Position numbers and translations under genes: made by a program
The notes under the pieces: generated by a model
Told to the model about the DNA's origin: nothing
Database searches by the model: none
The model's input: the letters and a program-made list of their open reading frames with translations, nothing else
DNA from: Phycisphaerales bacterium
Lineage (GTDB): Bacteria; Planctomycetota; Phycisphaerae; Phycisphaerales; UBA1924
Assembly (NCBI GenBank): GCA_020054055.1
Contig: JAGVLZ010000297.1
Coordinates: 1 to 12,424 of the forward strand
DNA length: 12,424 nucleotides
Direction of reading: 5' to 3'
Part shown: in pieces, positions 6,508-12,424 of the stretch
Numbering within the stretch: the first letter of the stretch is position 1
Layout: each line of letters starts with the position of its first letter

Positions 6508-6558
6508 AAGGCAGAGCCCTCACCTCAGTCCTCTCCCGTGCAGAGCCACGGGAGAGGA
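6497..6558 (+). repeat. Inverted hairpin element, right copy, overlapping the SIR2 stop
   Basis: It starts within the last four SIR2 codons, includes the TAG stop at 6505-6507, and ends in a perfect 12-bp hairpin (TCCTCTCCCGTG at 6529-6540, CACGGGAGAGGA at 6547-6558, 6-base loop). There is no T-run, so it is not a classical terminator, though it could stabilise the SIR2 mRNA end. It matches the inverted left copy at 5319-5380. CCTCTCCC/GGGAGAGG hairpins are, from memory, common dispersed repeats in several phyla. Confidence 0.75.
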
Positions 6559-6572
6559 AACCGGACAAAGCC

Positions 6573-6630
6573 ATGGCCAAATCACCAACCGAATCCAAAA
6601 CCTCTCGCTCCGTCACCCAGCGCGACGCCC
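6573..6630 (+). repeat. 58-bp direct repeat, right copy (start of intact top6A)
   Basis: Codons 1-19 plus one base of the intact subunit A gene. It is the same-orientation partner of 5249-5306 (47/58 identical). Confidence 0.8.
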
Positions 6631-7709
6631 ACACCATGAAGCAACTCGTCGGCATGGCCGACGGCGTGGCCAAGACCTCGCTCGCCTTCCGCGATCCGTG
6701 GGTCGATGTCCCGGCGCGGACCCTCGCCAACACCACCTTCAACAAGAAGCGCCGCACCCTCCAGATGGGCGACGCCGCGCAGACGCGCAACCTCTTCAAC
6801 GTGGGCCAGGCGAAGAAGTTCATGCAGACCATGCTCCTCGGCAGCGGCGTGAAATCCCTCCTCGACGCGGGAAAGACGCTCAGCCTCCGCGGCATGTACT
6901 ACAAGGGCCTCCACACCATCCCCGGCACCAAGGAAAAAACCTTCACCGACCAGGATGAGTCCGACACCATCCTCGAAGACCTCGAAGTCTCCCTCGGCTC
7001 CCTCCGCGAGGAACTCCACCTCTTCGCCAAGAAGGCCGGCACCATGGTCGGCAACATCACCCTCATCGACAGCGGCGACGAGATCGACTGCCGACGCATG
7101 GGCTCCGGCGGCTACGCCATCCCCAGCATCTGCGAGCCGGACGTCATCCAGTTCAAGAAGTGCGACGCGAAGTTCATCCTGCACGTCGAGAAAAACACCG
7201 TCTGGTCGCGCTTCAACGAGGACAAGTTCTGGCAGAAGCACAACTGCATCCTCACCGAAGGCGGCGGCCAGCCCCCCCGCGGCGTGCGCCGACTCCTCCG
7301 CCGCATGCACGAGGAACTGAAACTCCCCGTCTACTGCCTCCTCGACTGCGACCCGTGGGGGCACTACATCTACAGCGTGATGAAGCAGGGGTCGATCAAC
7401 CTCGCCTTCGAGTCCGAGCGCCTCGCGATCCCCGACGCGAAGTTCCTGGGCATCCGCGCCATCGACTACGACCGCTGCGATCTCAGCGACGACGTGCAGA
7501 TCGCGCTCACCGACACCGATATCAACCGGGCCAAACAGATCGCCGCGTACCCCTGGTTCACCGACAAGAAAGAATGGCAACGCGAGATCGACGCGATGCT
7601 GAAAAACGGCTTCAAGATGGAAGTCGAATCGCTCATCACCAAGGACATCTCATACGTCACCGAGGTGTATGTGCCGGAGCGGTTGAAGGCAAAAGATTGG
7701 CTGGATTGA
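6573..7709 (+). CDS. top6A: DNA topoisomerase VI subunit A (Spo11-like)
   Basis: DNA-cleaving subunit of topoisomerase VI, partner of the ATPase at 1731-3902. The 378-residue length fits the family. The winged-helix active site reads LRGMYYKG; by alignment with Spo11 the second tyrosine, Y110, should form the phosphotyrosyl link to DNA. The Toprim metal site is intact: E206 in ILHVEKNTVW, and D258 and D260 in LLDCDPWG. Start at 6573: the ribosome site is weak (GGA 7 bases upstream), and a better GGAGAGGA is buried in the 12-bp hairpin just ahead, so initiation may depend on unfolding or on coupling. It is separated from top6B by the accessory stretch. Composition returns to the high-GC style of top6B. 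It is convergent with floA across a repeat-filled gap. Confidence 0.95.
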   Translation: MAKSPTESKTSRSVTQRDAHTMKQLVGMADGVAKTSLAFRDPWVDVPARTLANTTFNKKRRTLQMGDAAQTRNLFNVGQAKKFMQTMLLGSGVKSLLDAGKTLSLRGMYYKGLHTIPGTKEKTFTDQDESDTILEDLEVSLGSLREELHLFAKKAGTMVGNITLIDSGDEIDCRRMGSGGYAIPSICEPDVIQFKKCDAKFILHVEKNTVWSRFNEDKFWQKHNCILTEGGGQPPRGVRRLLRRMHEELKLPVYCLLDCDPWGHYIYSVMKQGSINLAFESERLAIPDAKFLGIRAIDYDRCDLSDDVQIALTDTDINRAKQIAAYPWFTDKKEWQREIDAMLKNGFKMEVESLITKDISYVTEVYVPERLKAKDWLD

Positions 7710-7743
7710 GACAATCCAATGTGGGGTTGAAATGCCTTTTTCT

Positions 7744-7812
7744 TCAGGCCGAAACCCTGGTAGTTCGTAGCCGGGGGCAGAGCGACGAGTCTTCGAGGAG
7801 CGCCGCCCCCGG
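7744..7812 (+). repeat. Composite palindromic element, copy 2 (downstream of top6A)
   Basis: TCAGGCCGAAACCCTGG at 7744-7760 is a decayed form of the GAA-loop hairpin at 3674. GTAGCCGGGGGCAGAGCG follows at the same spacing as in copy 1. CCGGGGGC at 7771-7778 pairs perfectly with GCCCCCGG at 7805-7812. Here it is intergenic, between the convergent top6A and floA genes. Confidence 0.75.
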
Positions 7813-7824
7813 TCCAACCGGGGG
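7806..7824. terminator. GC-rich hairpin between convergent top6A and floA
   Basis: CCCCCGGT-CCA-ACCGGGGG is a perfect 8-bp stem with a 3-base loop, placed between two convergent stop codons (7709 and 7884). It shares its left arm with the longer pairing 7771-7812, so the two structures are mutually exclusive. No T-run follows on either strand, so intrinsic termination in the E. coli sense is doubtful. It may act as a transcription-blocking or mRNA-end structure. Confidence 0.4.
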
Positions 7825-7883
7825 AGGTGCCGGAGTTTTCGAGGGCGGAGGGGGCGAATCGTCTTCCTCCCCGAACTGGATTC

Positions 7884-8888
7884 CTACTGCGCCTTGCGCT
7901 CATCCCCGCCGGCGATCGAGTTCCGCATCGACGTGTCGGCCACCACGTTCTTCATCCTGTAGTAGTCCATGATCCCCATGTTCCCCGAGCGGAACGCCTC
8001 GGCCATCGCCCGCGGCACCTCGGCCTCCGCCAGCACCACCGCCGCGCGGTTCTTCTGCTCCAGCGCTCGGAACTCCTGTTCTTCCGCAACGGCCATGGCG
8101 CGACGGCTCTCGGCCTCGGCCTGCGCGCGCTTCTTGTCCGCCTCCGCCTGGTCGTTCTGCAACTTCGCACCGATGTTCTCGCCCACGTCGATGTCCGCGA
8201 TGTCGATCGACAAGATCTCAAACGCCGTCCCCGCGTCCAGACCCTTCGCGAGCACCGTCTTCGAGATGCGATCCGGGTTCTCCAGCACGTCCTTGTGCGT
8301 CTCCGCGGAACCGATCGTCGAGACGATGCCCTCGCCCACGCGCGCGATGATCGTCTCCTCCGTCGCCCCGCCGATCAGACGGCTGATGTTCGCACGCACC
8401 GTCACCCGGCAGCGGGCCTTCAACTGGATGCCGTTCTTCGCCACCGCGTCGATCGTCTGCCGACCGAACTTCGGATTCGGCACGTCGATCACCTTCGGGT
8501 TCACGCTCGTCTGAACCGCGTCGAGGATGTCGCGACCCGCCAGGTCGATCGCGCACGCCGTATCAAACGGCAGCGTGATCCGCGCACGGTTCGCCGCGAT
8601 CAGCGCGTTGATGATGCTCGGCACGCGCCCGCCCGCCAGGTAGTGCGTCTCCAACTGGTTCGTCGAGATCTCCAGCCCGGATTTCACCGCGCGGATGCGG
8701 CTCAGCACGATGGTGCGAGGGTCCACCTTCCGCAGTTTCATCCCGATCAGGTCGAGGATCGACACCTTCGCCCCCGACAAGAGAGCCTGGATCCACAGGT
8801 TGATGAAGTTCAACGCCATGATCCCCACGATCAGGAGGATGAAGGCGATGACGATGCCAATCGCCGTGAGTACGACGCTCATATTCAT
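7884..8888 (-). CDS. floA: Flotillin-like protein FloA
   Basis: Membrane-microdomain scaffold. The 334 residues (B. subtilis FloA 331) run in the usual order: an N-terminal membrane segment at about 4-27, the SPFH-like region to about residue 240 (GMKLRKVDPRTIVLSRI, GTAFEILSIDIADIDVGENIG), then an Ala/Glu-rich coiled coil at about 246-300 and a C-terminal YYRMKN segment. The start at 8888 is supported by GAGGAG 8 bases upstream; an ATG two codons later is less well spaced. It is the last gene of nfeD(long)-nfeD(short)-floA on this strand. NfeD next to flotillin is a conserved arrangement, and NfeD partners are thought to act with the scaffold. All hallmarks look intact. Confidence 0.95.
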   Translation of the reverse strand: MNMSVVLTAIGIVIAFILLIVGIMALNFINLWIQALLSGAKVSILDLIGMKLRKVDPRTIVLSRIRAVKSGLEISTNQLETHYLAGGRVPSIINALIAANRARITLPFDTACAIDLAGRDILDAVQTSVNPKVIDVPNPKFGRQTIDAVAKNGIQLKARCRVTVRANISRLIGGATEETIIARVGEGIVSTIGSAETHKDVLENPDRISKTVLAKGLDAGTAFEILSIDIADIDVGENIGAKLQNDQAEADKKRAQAEAESRRAMAVAEEQEFRALEQKNRAAVVLAEAEVPRAMAEAFRSGNMGIMDYYRMKNVVADTSMRNSIAGGDERKAQ

Positions 8889-8947
8889 GAATGCAACTCC
8901 TCGGGCGAGCCGATGCCAACGCGAAAACGACCCGGTTCGGCGTACCC

Positions 8948-8953
8948 ATCATA
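8948..8953 (-). promoter_or_regulatory. Candidate internal -10 for floA
   Basis: Reads TATGAT on the minus strand (5 of 6 to consensus). A weak TTCGCG lies 18 bases upstream. It would start a transcript near 8941, about 50 bases before the floA ATG, allowing floA expression apart from the nfeD genes. Confidence 0.3.
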
Positions 8954-8963
8954 ATCGAAATGC

Positions 8964-8994
8964 GGCATGGCCGCGAACGCCGGGGCCCTATGCC
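8964..8994 (-). promoter_or_regulatory. Hairpin spanning the short nfeD stop codon
   Basis: GGCAT and GGCC at 8964-8972 pair with GGCC at 8984-8987 and ATGCC at 8990-8994, with a 2-base bulge. The nfeD stop (8990-8988) lies in the stem. Only scattered T residues follow on the minus strand, so it could be a weak attenuator or RNA-processing site within the operon. Confidence 0.3.
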
Positions 8995-9494
8995 ACCGCG
9001 CGGACCCGGACCTGATTCCCCTGCACCGACGTCACCCGCACCCGGCTCCCCGCCTCGATCACTCCCCCCTCGGCCAGCGCCTCGATCCGCGTCCCGTCGA
9101 TCTCAACCGTCCCGATCGGCCTCAGCGACGTGAGCGCCGAGCCGGTGGCGCCGACCAGCGCCTGCTCCTGCGCCGCCTGCTCCTGGTCCTTGGCCGTGCG
9201 GCGTTGACGCGACTCCGCGGTCTCCGAGAGAATGAGCCTCTTCCCAACCGGCGTGTGCGGCATCAATCGCAGCGCGAAGTTCAGCGCGATCGGCGCGAGC
9301 ACGAGCATCAGCAGCATGCTCGTCACCCCCCAACCGGGAGAGACGCGCCAGAACACCACGACCCCCGCGATCGCCGTCACTCCCGCCGTCAGCCCGATGA
9401 TCCCCCCCGAGGGAACGAAAACCTCAAGGAAAACAAGCAGCAGCGCCGCTCCCAAGAGCGCGAATCCCCAAAGGAGAAGTGTTTGCTCCATCAT
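8988..9494 (-). CDS. Short NfeD-family membrane protein
   Basis: This 168-residue protein has three membrane segments (about 8-27, 30-50 and 57-75) and a C-terminal OB-fold NfeD domain (about 112-166: GATGSALTSLRPIGTVEIDG, then RVRVTSVQGNQVRVR). It lacks a protease domain, so it is the short NfeD class. It starts 6 bases after the stop of the long nfeD gene and ends 99 bases before floA, so all three are probably one operon. The ribosome site is weak (GAAG close to the ATG), which suggests coupling to the upstream gene. A second ATG directly follows the first; either could be used. The C-terminal domain resembles that of the long NfeD (LRPIGTVEIDG versus LRPSGTAEFED). Confidence 0.9.
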   Translation of the reverse strand: MMEQTLLLWGFALLGAALLLVFLEVFVPSGGIIGLTAGVTAIAGVVVFWRVSPGWGVTSMLLMLVLAPIALNFALRLMPHTPVGKRLILSETAESRQRRTAKDQEQAAQEQALVGATGSALTSLRPIGTVEIDGTRIEALAEGGVIEAGSRVRVTSVQGNQVRVRAVA

Positions 9495-9500
9495 GATCTT

Positions 9501-11414
9501 CTAGGTCTCGCGTGAAGGCGGGGCGGGATCGCGAACAACATCAACCCCCACACGATATTCGGTCACCGAGGTCACCCGCACCAGTTTTCCCGCCTCGACA
9601 AACCCGAACTCTGAGACCACATCCACCAAGCGATCCTCGAACTCGGCGGTGCCCGAGGGCCGAAGAGGGGTCGTCGTCCGCCCCACCGCCCCGACCGCCA
9701 CCGGCCCCTGAATGGGAGGCTCGGGGTTCATCGCCGTCAGGATGCTCTCCGAATCGTCGTCCGAGACCACCTGCCGATCCGCCAGCACGAGCCTCCCCAC
9801 GATCGGGAAGCGATTGGTGTACTTCACAAACAGGAACACACCCACCCCCGCGACAAAGAGCGCCAGCAGCACCACGCTCCCCGCCCGCGCCAGTTCGCCG
9901 GCTCCCCCGGGCCCGACGCCGGGGAACAACTGACCGGGCGAGGCGAACGTCCCCACCAAGCCGCCGAAGAGCATCAAAAGCCCGATGATCCCCGGCACGC
10001 CGAACCCCGGCATGATGAAAACCTCAAGCAGAATCAACAAAAGACCGCCCACCACCATCGCCCCCATCCACCAGTTCGCCGCGCCGATCAGCATCGGCGG
10101 CACCACCAGACCCGCGAGCGCCACCAGCGCGATGACCCCCGGCAGCCCGACCCCCGGCATCGACATCTCGATGAACATCGCCATCAGAAACACGACTATC
10201 AGCAGCCCTTTGATGACCGCCCCGCTCATCCCCTGCGTCATGAACGCCACCAGATGCTCCGACCACGACTGATCGAGCCGCGTGAGGTGAGTCGCGCCGA
10301 CGTATCGCTGGAGTTCCGCGTCGTTGCTGATGGTGACGCTCGCGTCAGCGAGGCCGTAGCGCTTCAGGTCGGCCTCCTTCAGTGTCAGGAGCGACTTCCC
10401 GTCCGTCGCGTACTCGACCAGTTCGTAGCGTTCGCGATCAGCGCGGCTGAACGAAGGGCGAACCGACGGCACACCCTCCAACTTCATCTGAATTTCTTTC
10501 TCCGCATCGACATCGACCGGCCCGAAGGCCGACCGAAACATCGAAGGGTCCTCGCTCGCCGCGCCCGGTTCATCCGAAGAAAACGGCGCCTGGACCTCCG
10601 CGACGCTCGACGGGAACACACCCGAGGGAATATGCGGCGATCCCCGCACCGGCTCGACGCCGAAGATCGCCCGGTACTCCGGCTCGGTGACGAAATACTG
10701 CCGCCCGGTCGCCCTCTCGCGGATCAACCACGTCTCAACCCCGAGCGTGATGAACGCCTGAACCAGGTTCTCGTCGTAGCCGTTCACGCGCGCCGACTCG
10801 ACGACCTCCGCGATCATCGGCGCCATCAGTTTCTGCCTTTCGGTTTCGCCCAGGGATTGAAGGCCCATCCCGCCGGGGGCGAAGGGGCTCATGTTGATCG
10901 CGATCGGGGCCGCATCGCCCAGAGTCGCGTGCGGCGCCAGGACGATCCCATCGCACGCGAGCGCGATCAGCGCCGCCATCGAGTACGCCTCGGTGTTGAT
11001 CCATGCGATGGTGTTCACCGGCGCCTGCTTGATCGCGGAGCAGATATCCAGCCCCGAGTTCACCAACCCGCCCGGGCTGTGGATCTCGAACACAATCCCG
11101 TCGGCCCCCGCCGCGATCGCGCGATCGATCCGCGTCCGCACGCTGTGCGTCGTCACGCCGTTGATCTCACCCTCGATCGTGATGATGGCCAGATTCTTCG
11201 CGGCACGCGAAGCGGGGATCGCCGCTGGCACCACTGACGGCGCTCCGGTTGGCTCGACCGCCTCCGAAGCCCGCGCCAACTCCGCCGAATGCAGCCCCAG
11301 CAAAAGCACAAGGCACGCCGCCATCACCACCGTCGCCATGGAAAACCGAACGCGAGCCACCAGCGCGGCCGGGCCGGGTCGTGCGACTTGTGTTCCGAGC
11401 CTTCGATTCGTCAT
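9501..11414 (-). CDS. nfeD: Long NfeD family ClpP-class membrane serine protease
   Basis: Order of parts: N-terminal membrane/signal segment at about 26-42, ClpP-class protease domain at about 74-255, a variable charged linker at about 256-395, five hydrophobic segments between about 399 and 530, and a C-terminal OB-fold NfeD domain at about 570-625. Protease motifs: IEGEIN at 80-85, HSPGG at 112-116, the nucleophile S145 in AYSMAA, and K195 in ETERQK at the expected distance for the Ser-Lys dyad known from archaeal PH1510. The linker is longer than I would expect. The 637-residue start at 11414 has AGAGGA 10 bases upstream; an internal ATG at 11339 lacks a ribosome site. First gene of the nfeD-nfeD-floA operon and divergent from crcB. 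In PH1510 the target is the stomatin partner; FloA would be the analogous partner, by inference. Confidence 0.93.
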   Translation of the reverse strand: MTNRRLGTQVARPGPAALVARVRFSMATVVMAACLVLLLGLHSAELARASEAVEPTGAPSVVPAAIPASRAAKNLAIITIEGEINGVTTHSVRTRIDRAIAAGADGIVFEIHSPGGLVNSGLDICSAIKQAPVNTIAWINTEAYSMAALIALACDGIVLAPHATLGDAAPIAINMSPFAPGGMGLQSLGETERQKLMAPMIAEVVESARVNGYDENLVQAFITLGVETWLIRERATGRQYFVTEPEYRAIFGVEPVRGSPHIPSGVFPSSVAEVQAPFSSDEPGAASEDPSMFRSAFGPVDVDAEKEIQMKLEGVPSVRPSFSRADRERYELVEYATDGKSLLTLKEADLKRYGLADASVTISNDAELQRYVGATHLTRLDQSWSEHLVAFMTQGMSGAVIKGLLIVVFLMAMFIEMSMPGVGLPGVIALVALAGLVVPPMLIGAANWWMGAMVVGGLLLILLEVFIMPGFGVPGIIGLLMLFGGLVGTFASPGQLFPGVGPGGAGELARAGSVVLLALFVAGVGVFLFVKYTNRFPIVGRLVLADRQVVSDDDSESILTAMNPEPPIQGPVAVGAVGRTTTPLRPSGTAEFEDRLVDVVSEFGFVEAGKLVRVTSVTEYRVGVDVVRDPAPPSRET

Positions 11415-11429
11415 CCTGACTGATTCCTC

Positions 11430-11460
11430 TTGCGGCAGACTGGTGCGGATAGGTTATTCT
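11430..11460 (+). promoter_or_regulatory. Candidate crcB promoter, possibly bidirectional
   Basis: TTGCGG at 11430-11435 and TTATTC or TATTCT at 11454-11460 give an 18-19-base spacer. Transcription would begin around 11466-11468, next to the crcB ATG at 11469, so the mRNA would be leaderless or nearly so. The same bases read TAGAAT on the minus strand (11461-11456), a possible -10 for the divergent nfeD operon. The gap is only 54 bases. Confidence 0.45.
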
Positions 11461-11468
11461 AGGTCGCC

Positions 11469-11861
11469 ATGACGCCGACCATCCCGCTAATTCTCGCGGT
11501 GGCCTTGGGTGGTTCGGTGGGGGCGTTGGCGCGTTTCGGCATCTATGTGCTGGCCCACGGCCGCGGGGGCCGTCACGGCCCGTGGACCACCATGCTCATC
11601 AACATCATCGGCTGTCTCCTCCTCGGACTCATCCTGGGCTGGGTGGCCAAACGCGGCGGCACGAACGAACTCTGGCGGACCTTCCTGACCGTCGGCGTCC
11701 TCGGGGCTTTCACCACCTTTTCCACCTACGCGGGCGACGCCCTCCGACTCATCCACGACGGCCGAATCCCAGAGGCCCTCGCATACATCACCCTCAGCGC
11801 CGCCCTCGGCCTCGCGGTCTGCGCGGGGGGCTACGAACTCGCCTTCCGCGCCGCGGCCTGA
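11469..11861 (+). CDS. crcB: Fluoride ion channel CrcB/Fluc
   Basis: Inner-membrane dual-topology channel that exports fluoride. The 130 residues and four hydrophobic segments fit the family. Signature residues are visible: GGSVGALARF at 14-23 with R22, LINIIG with N45, and GAFTTFSTY at 79-87 with the two phenylalanines (F81, F84) that line the fluoride path. The start at 11469 gives the usual very short N-terminus before the GG motif. There is only a weak AGG 5 bases upstream and the promoter seems to end there, so initiation may be leaderless. There is no room upstream for a fluoride riboswitch. It is convergent with kdsB; the last 31 bases of the two genes overlap. Confidence 0.95.
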   Translation: MTPTIPLILAVALGGSVGALARFGIYVLAHGRGGRHGPWTTMLINIIGCLLLGLILGWVAKRGGTNELWRTFLTVGVLGAFTTFSTYAGDALRLIHDGRIPEALAYITLSAALGLAVCAGGYELAFRAAA

Positions 11862-12424
11862 AACCGTCTCACAAACTCCTCGTACTGCTCCGGCGTATCG
11901 ATCCCCACTCCGACCGCCCCCCTCGGCGTCACCACCGACACCGCCATCGCGAACCCGTGCTCCAGCACGCGCAGTTGCTCCAACTTCTCCGCGCGCTCCA
12001 GCGGCGTCGGAGCCAGCCCAGCGTAGCGCGCGAGAAACCTCCGCCGGTACACATACAACCCCACATGCCGCAGCGGCCCCGCATCAGCCGCGTGTTCCCC
12101 ATCCCGATCGTGCGGCACCAGCGCCCGCGAAAAATACATCGCCGTCCCATCCACCCGCCGCACCACCTTCACCAGGTTCGGATTCGCCGCGTCTTCAGCC
12201 TCCTCGAACGGGACCGCGATCGTCGCCGTCTCGACGTGCGCGGGCGCATTCTTCAGCGCCGCCACCGCCGCTTCGATAAACGCCGGATCGAGTTCCGGCT
12301 CATCCCCCTGCACATTCACGATGATCTCATCCCCCGGCGACGCCGCGATCCCCAGCACCTCGCACGCCTCCGCCAGCCGCGACGAGCCGTTCGGATGCGA
12401 CGCCGCCGTCATCACGCACTCGCC
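11831..12424 (-). CDS. kdsB: CMP-Kdo synthetase, C-terminal part (cut by window edge)
   Basis: 3-deoxy-manno-octulosonate cytidylyltransferase activates Kdo with CTP for lipopolysaccharide synthesis. About 197 codons are visible and the frame is open to the right edge; the true start is outside. Family motifs: VMTAASHPNGSSRLAEA (canonical MTSxxHxSGTxRLAE), VNVQGDEPELDP, MYFSRALVPHDRD, the RHVGLYVYRRRFL segment, PLERAEKLEQLRVLE, and VGIDTPEQYEE near the end. GTG at 12415 is not a start but V of the conserved strand preceding MT. The TAG stop lies inside the crcB coding sequence. Implies a Gram-negative-type outer membrane. Confidence 0.93.
   Translation of the reverse strand, partial: GECVMTAASHPNGSSRLAEACEVLGIAASPGDEIIVNVQGDEPELDPAFIEAAVAALKNAPAHVETATIAVPFEEAEDAANPNLVKVVRRVDGTAMYFSRALVPHDRDGEHAADAGPLRHVGLYVYRRRFLARYAGLAPTPLERAEKLEQLRVLEHGFAMAVSVVTPRGAVGVGIDTPEQYEEFVRRFQAAARKASS

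Noticed and set aside
6582..7580. Minus-strand open frame opposite top6A
   Set aside because: Ala/Glu/Val-rich complement of strong C-ending codons in top6A; no start signal or known motif.
10254..11237. Long plus-strand open frame opposite the long nfeD
   Set aside because: Arg/His/Asp-rich shadow of the protease gene with no domain or ribosome site.
11415..11468. Fluoride riboswitch before crcB
   Set aside because: The gap is 54 bases and the promoter takes most of it; no room for the aptamer and no pseudoknot pattern seen.
1..12424. tRNA, rRNA, integrase or transposase genes
   Set aside because: None found; no CCA-ended cloverleaf, rRNA-like segment or recombinase motif was recognised on either strand, so any mobility of the SIR2 cassette would need enzymes from elsewhere.

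Overview
The window comes from a GC-rich bacterium with an LPS-bearing, two-membrane envelope (kdsB). It also carries DNA topoisomerase VI, which is mainly archaeal and plant and only scattered in bacteria. Strong C-ending codon bias, short palindromic repeats running through coding sequence, and the gene mix suggest a planctomycete, perhaps Phycisphaerae-like. That placement is inference from style, not from a marker gene.

Layout. 1-1491 (minus): trehalose pathway pair otsA-otsB with an ATGA overlap; otsB runs off the left edge. 1731-3902 (plus): topoisomerase VI subunit B, divergent from otsA. 3903-6572: a lower-GC accessory stretch separating the two topoisomerase VI subunit genes. It holds two small membrane-protein genes, a convergent hypothetical gene, a duplicated start of the subunit A gene, and a SIR2-family (putative NAD-hydrolysing) gene between inverted palindromic repeats. 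6573-7709 (plus): topoisomerase VI subunit A. 7884-11414 (minus): membrane-organisation operon of long NfeD (ClpP-class protease), short NfeD and the flotillin-like FloA. 11469-11861 (plus): CrcB/Fluc fluoride channel. 11831-12424 (minus): kdsB, running off the right edge and overlapping crcB tail to tail.

How the genes work together. OtsA makes trehalose-6-phosphate and OtsB dephosphorylates it. Subunits B (ATPase gate) and A (DNA cleavage) form one A2B2 type IIB topoisomerase. The two NfeD proteins and FloA are a conserved membrane-microdomain set. KdsB activates Kdo for lipopolysaccharide.

Most unusual part: 5249-6630. A 58-bp block covering codons 1-19 of the subunit A gene is present twice (5249-5306 and 6573-6630, 47/58 identical, no gaps). 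Just inside these direct repeats lie two copies of a hairpin-bearing element in inverted orientation (5319-5380 and 6497-6558). Inside those is the SIR2 gene. The left, orphaned copy of the subunit A start continues as an open frame that ends in ATGA on the SIR2 start codon, so SIR2 may be translated from a captured housekeeping-gene start. The second unusual feature is that topoisomerase VI subunit B has absorbed several palindromic repeat elements in frame; one of them recurs downstream of subunit A.
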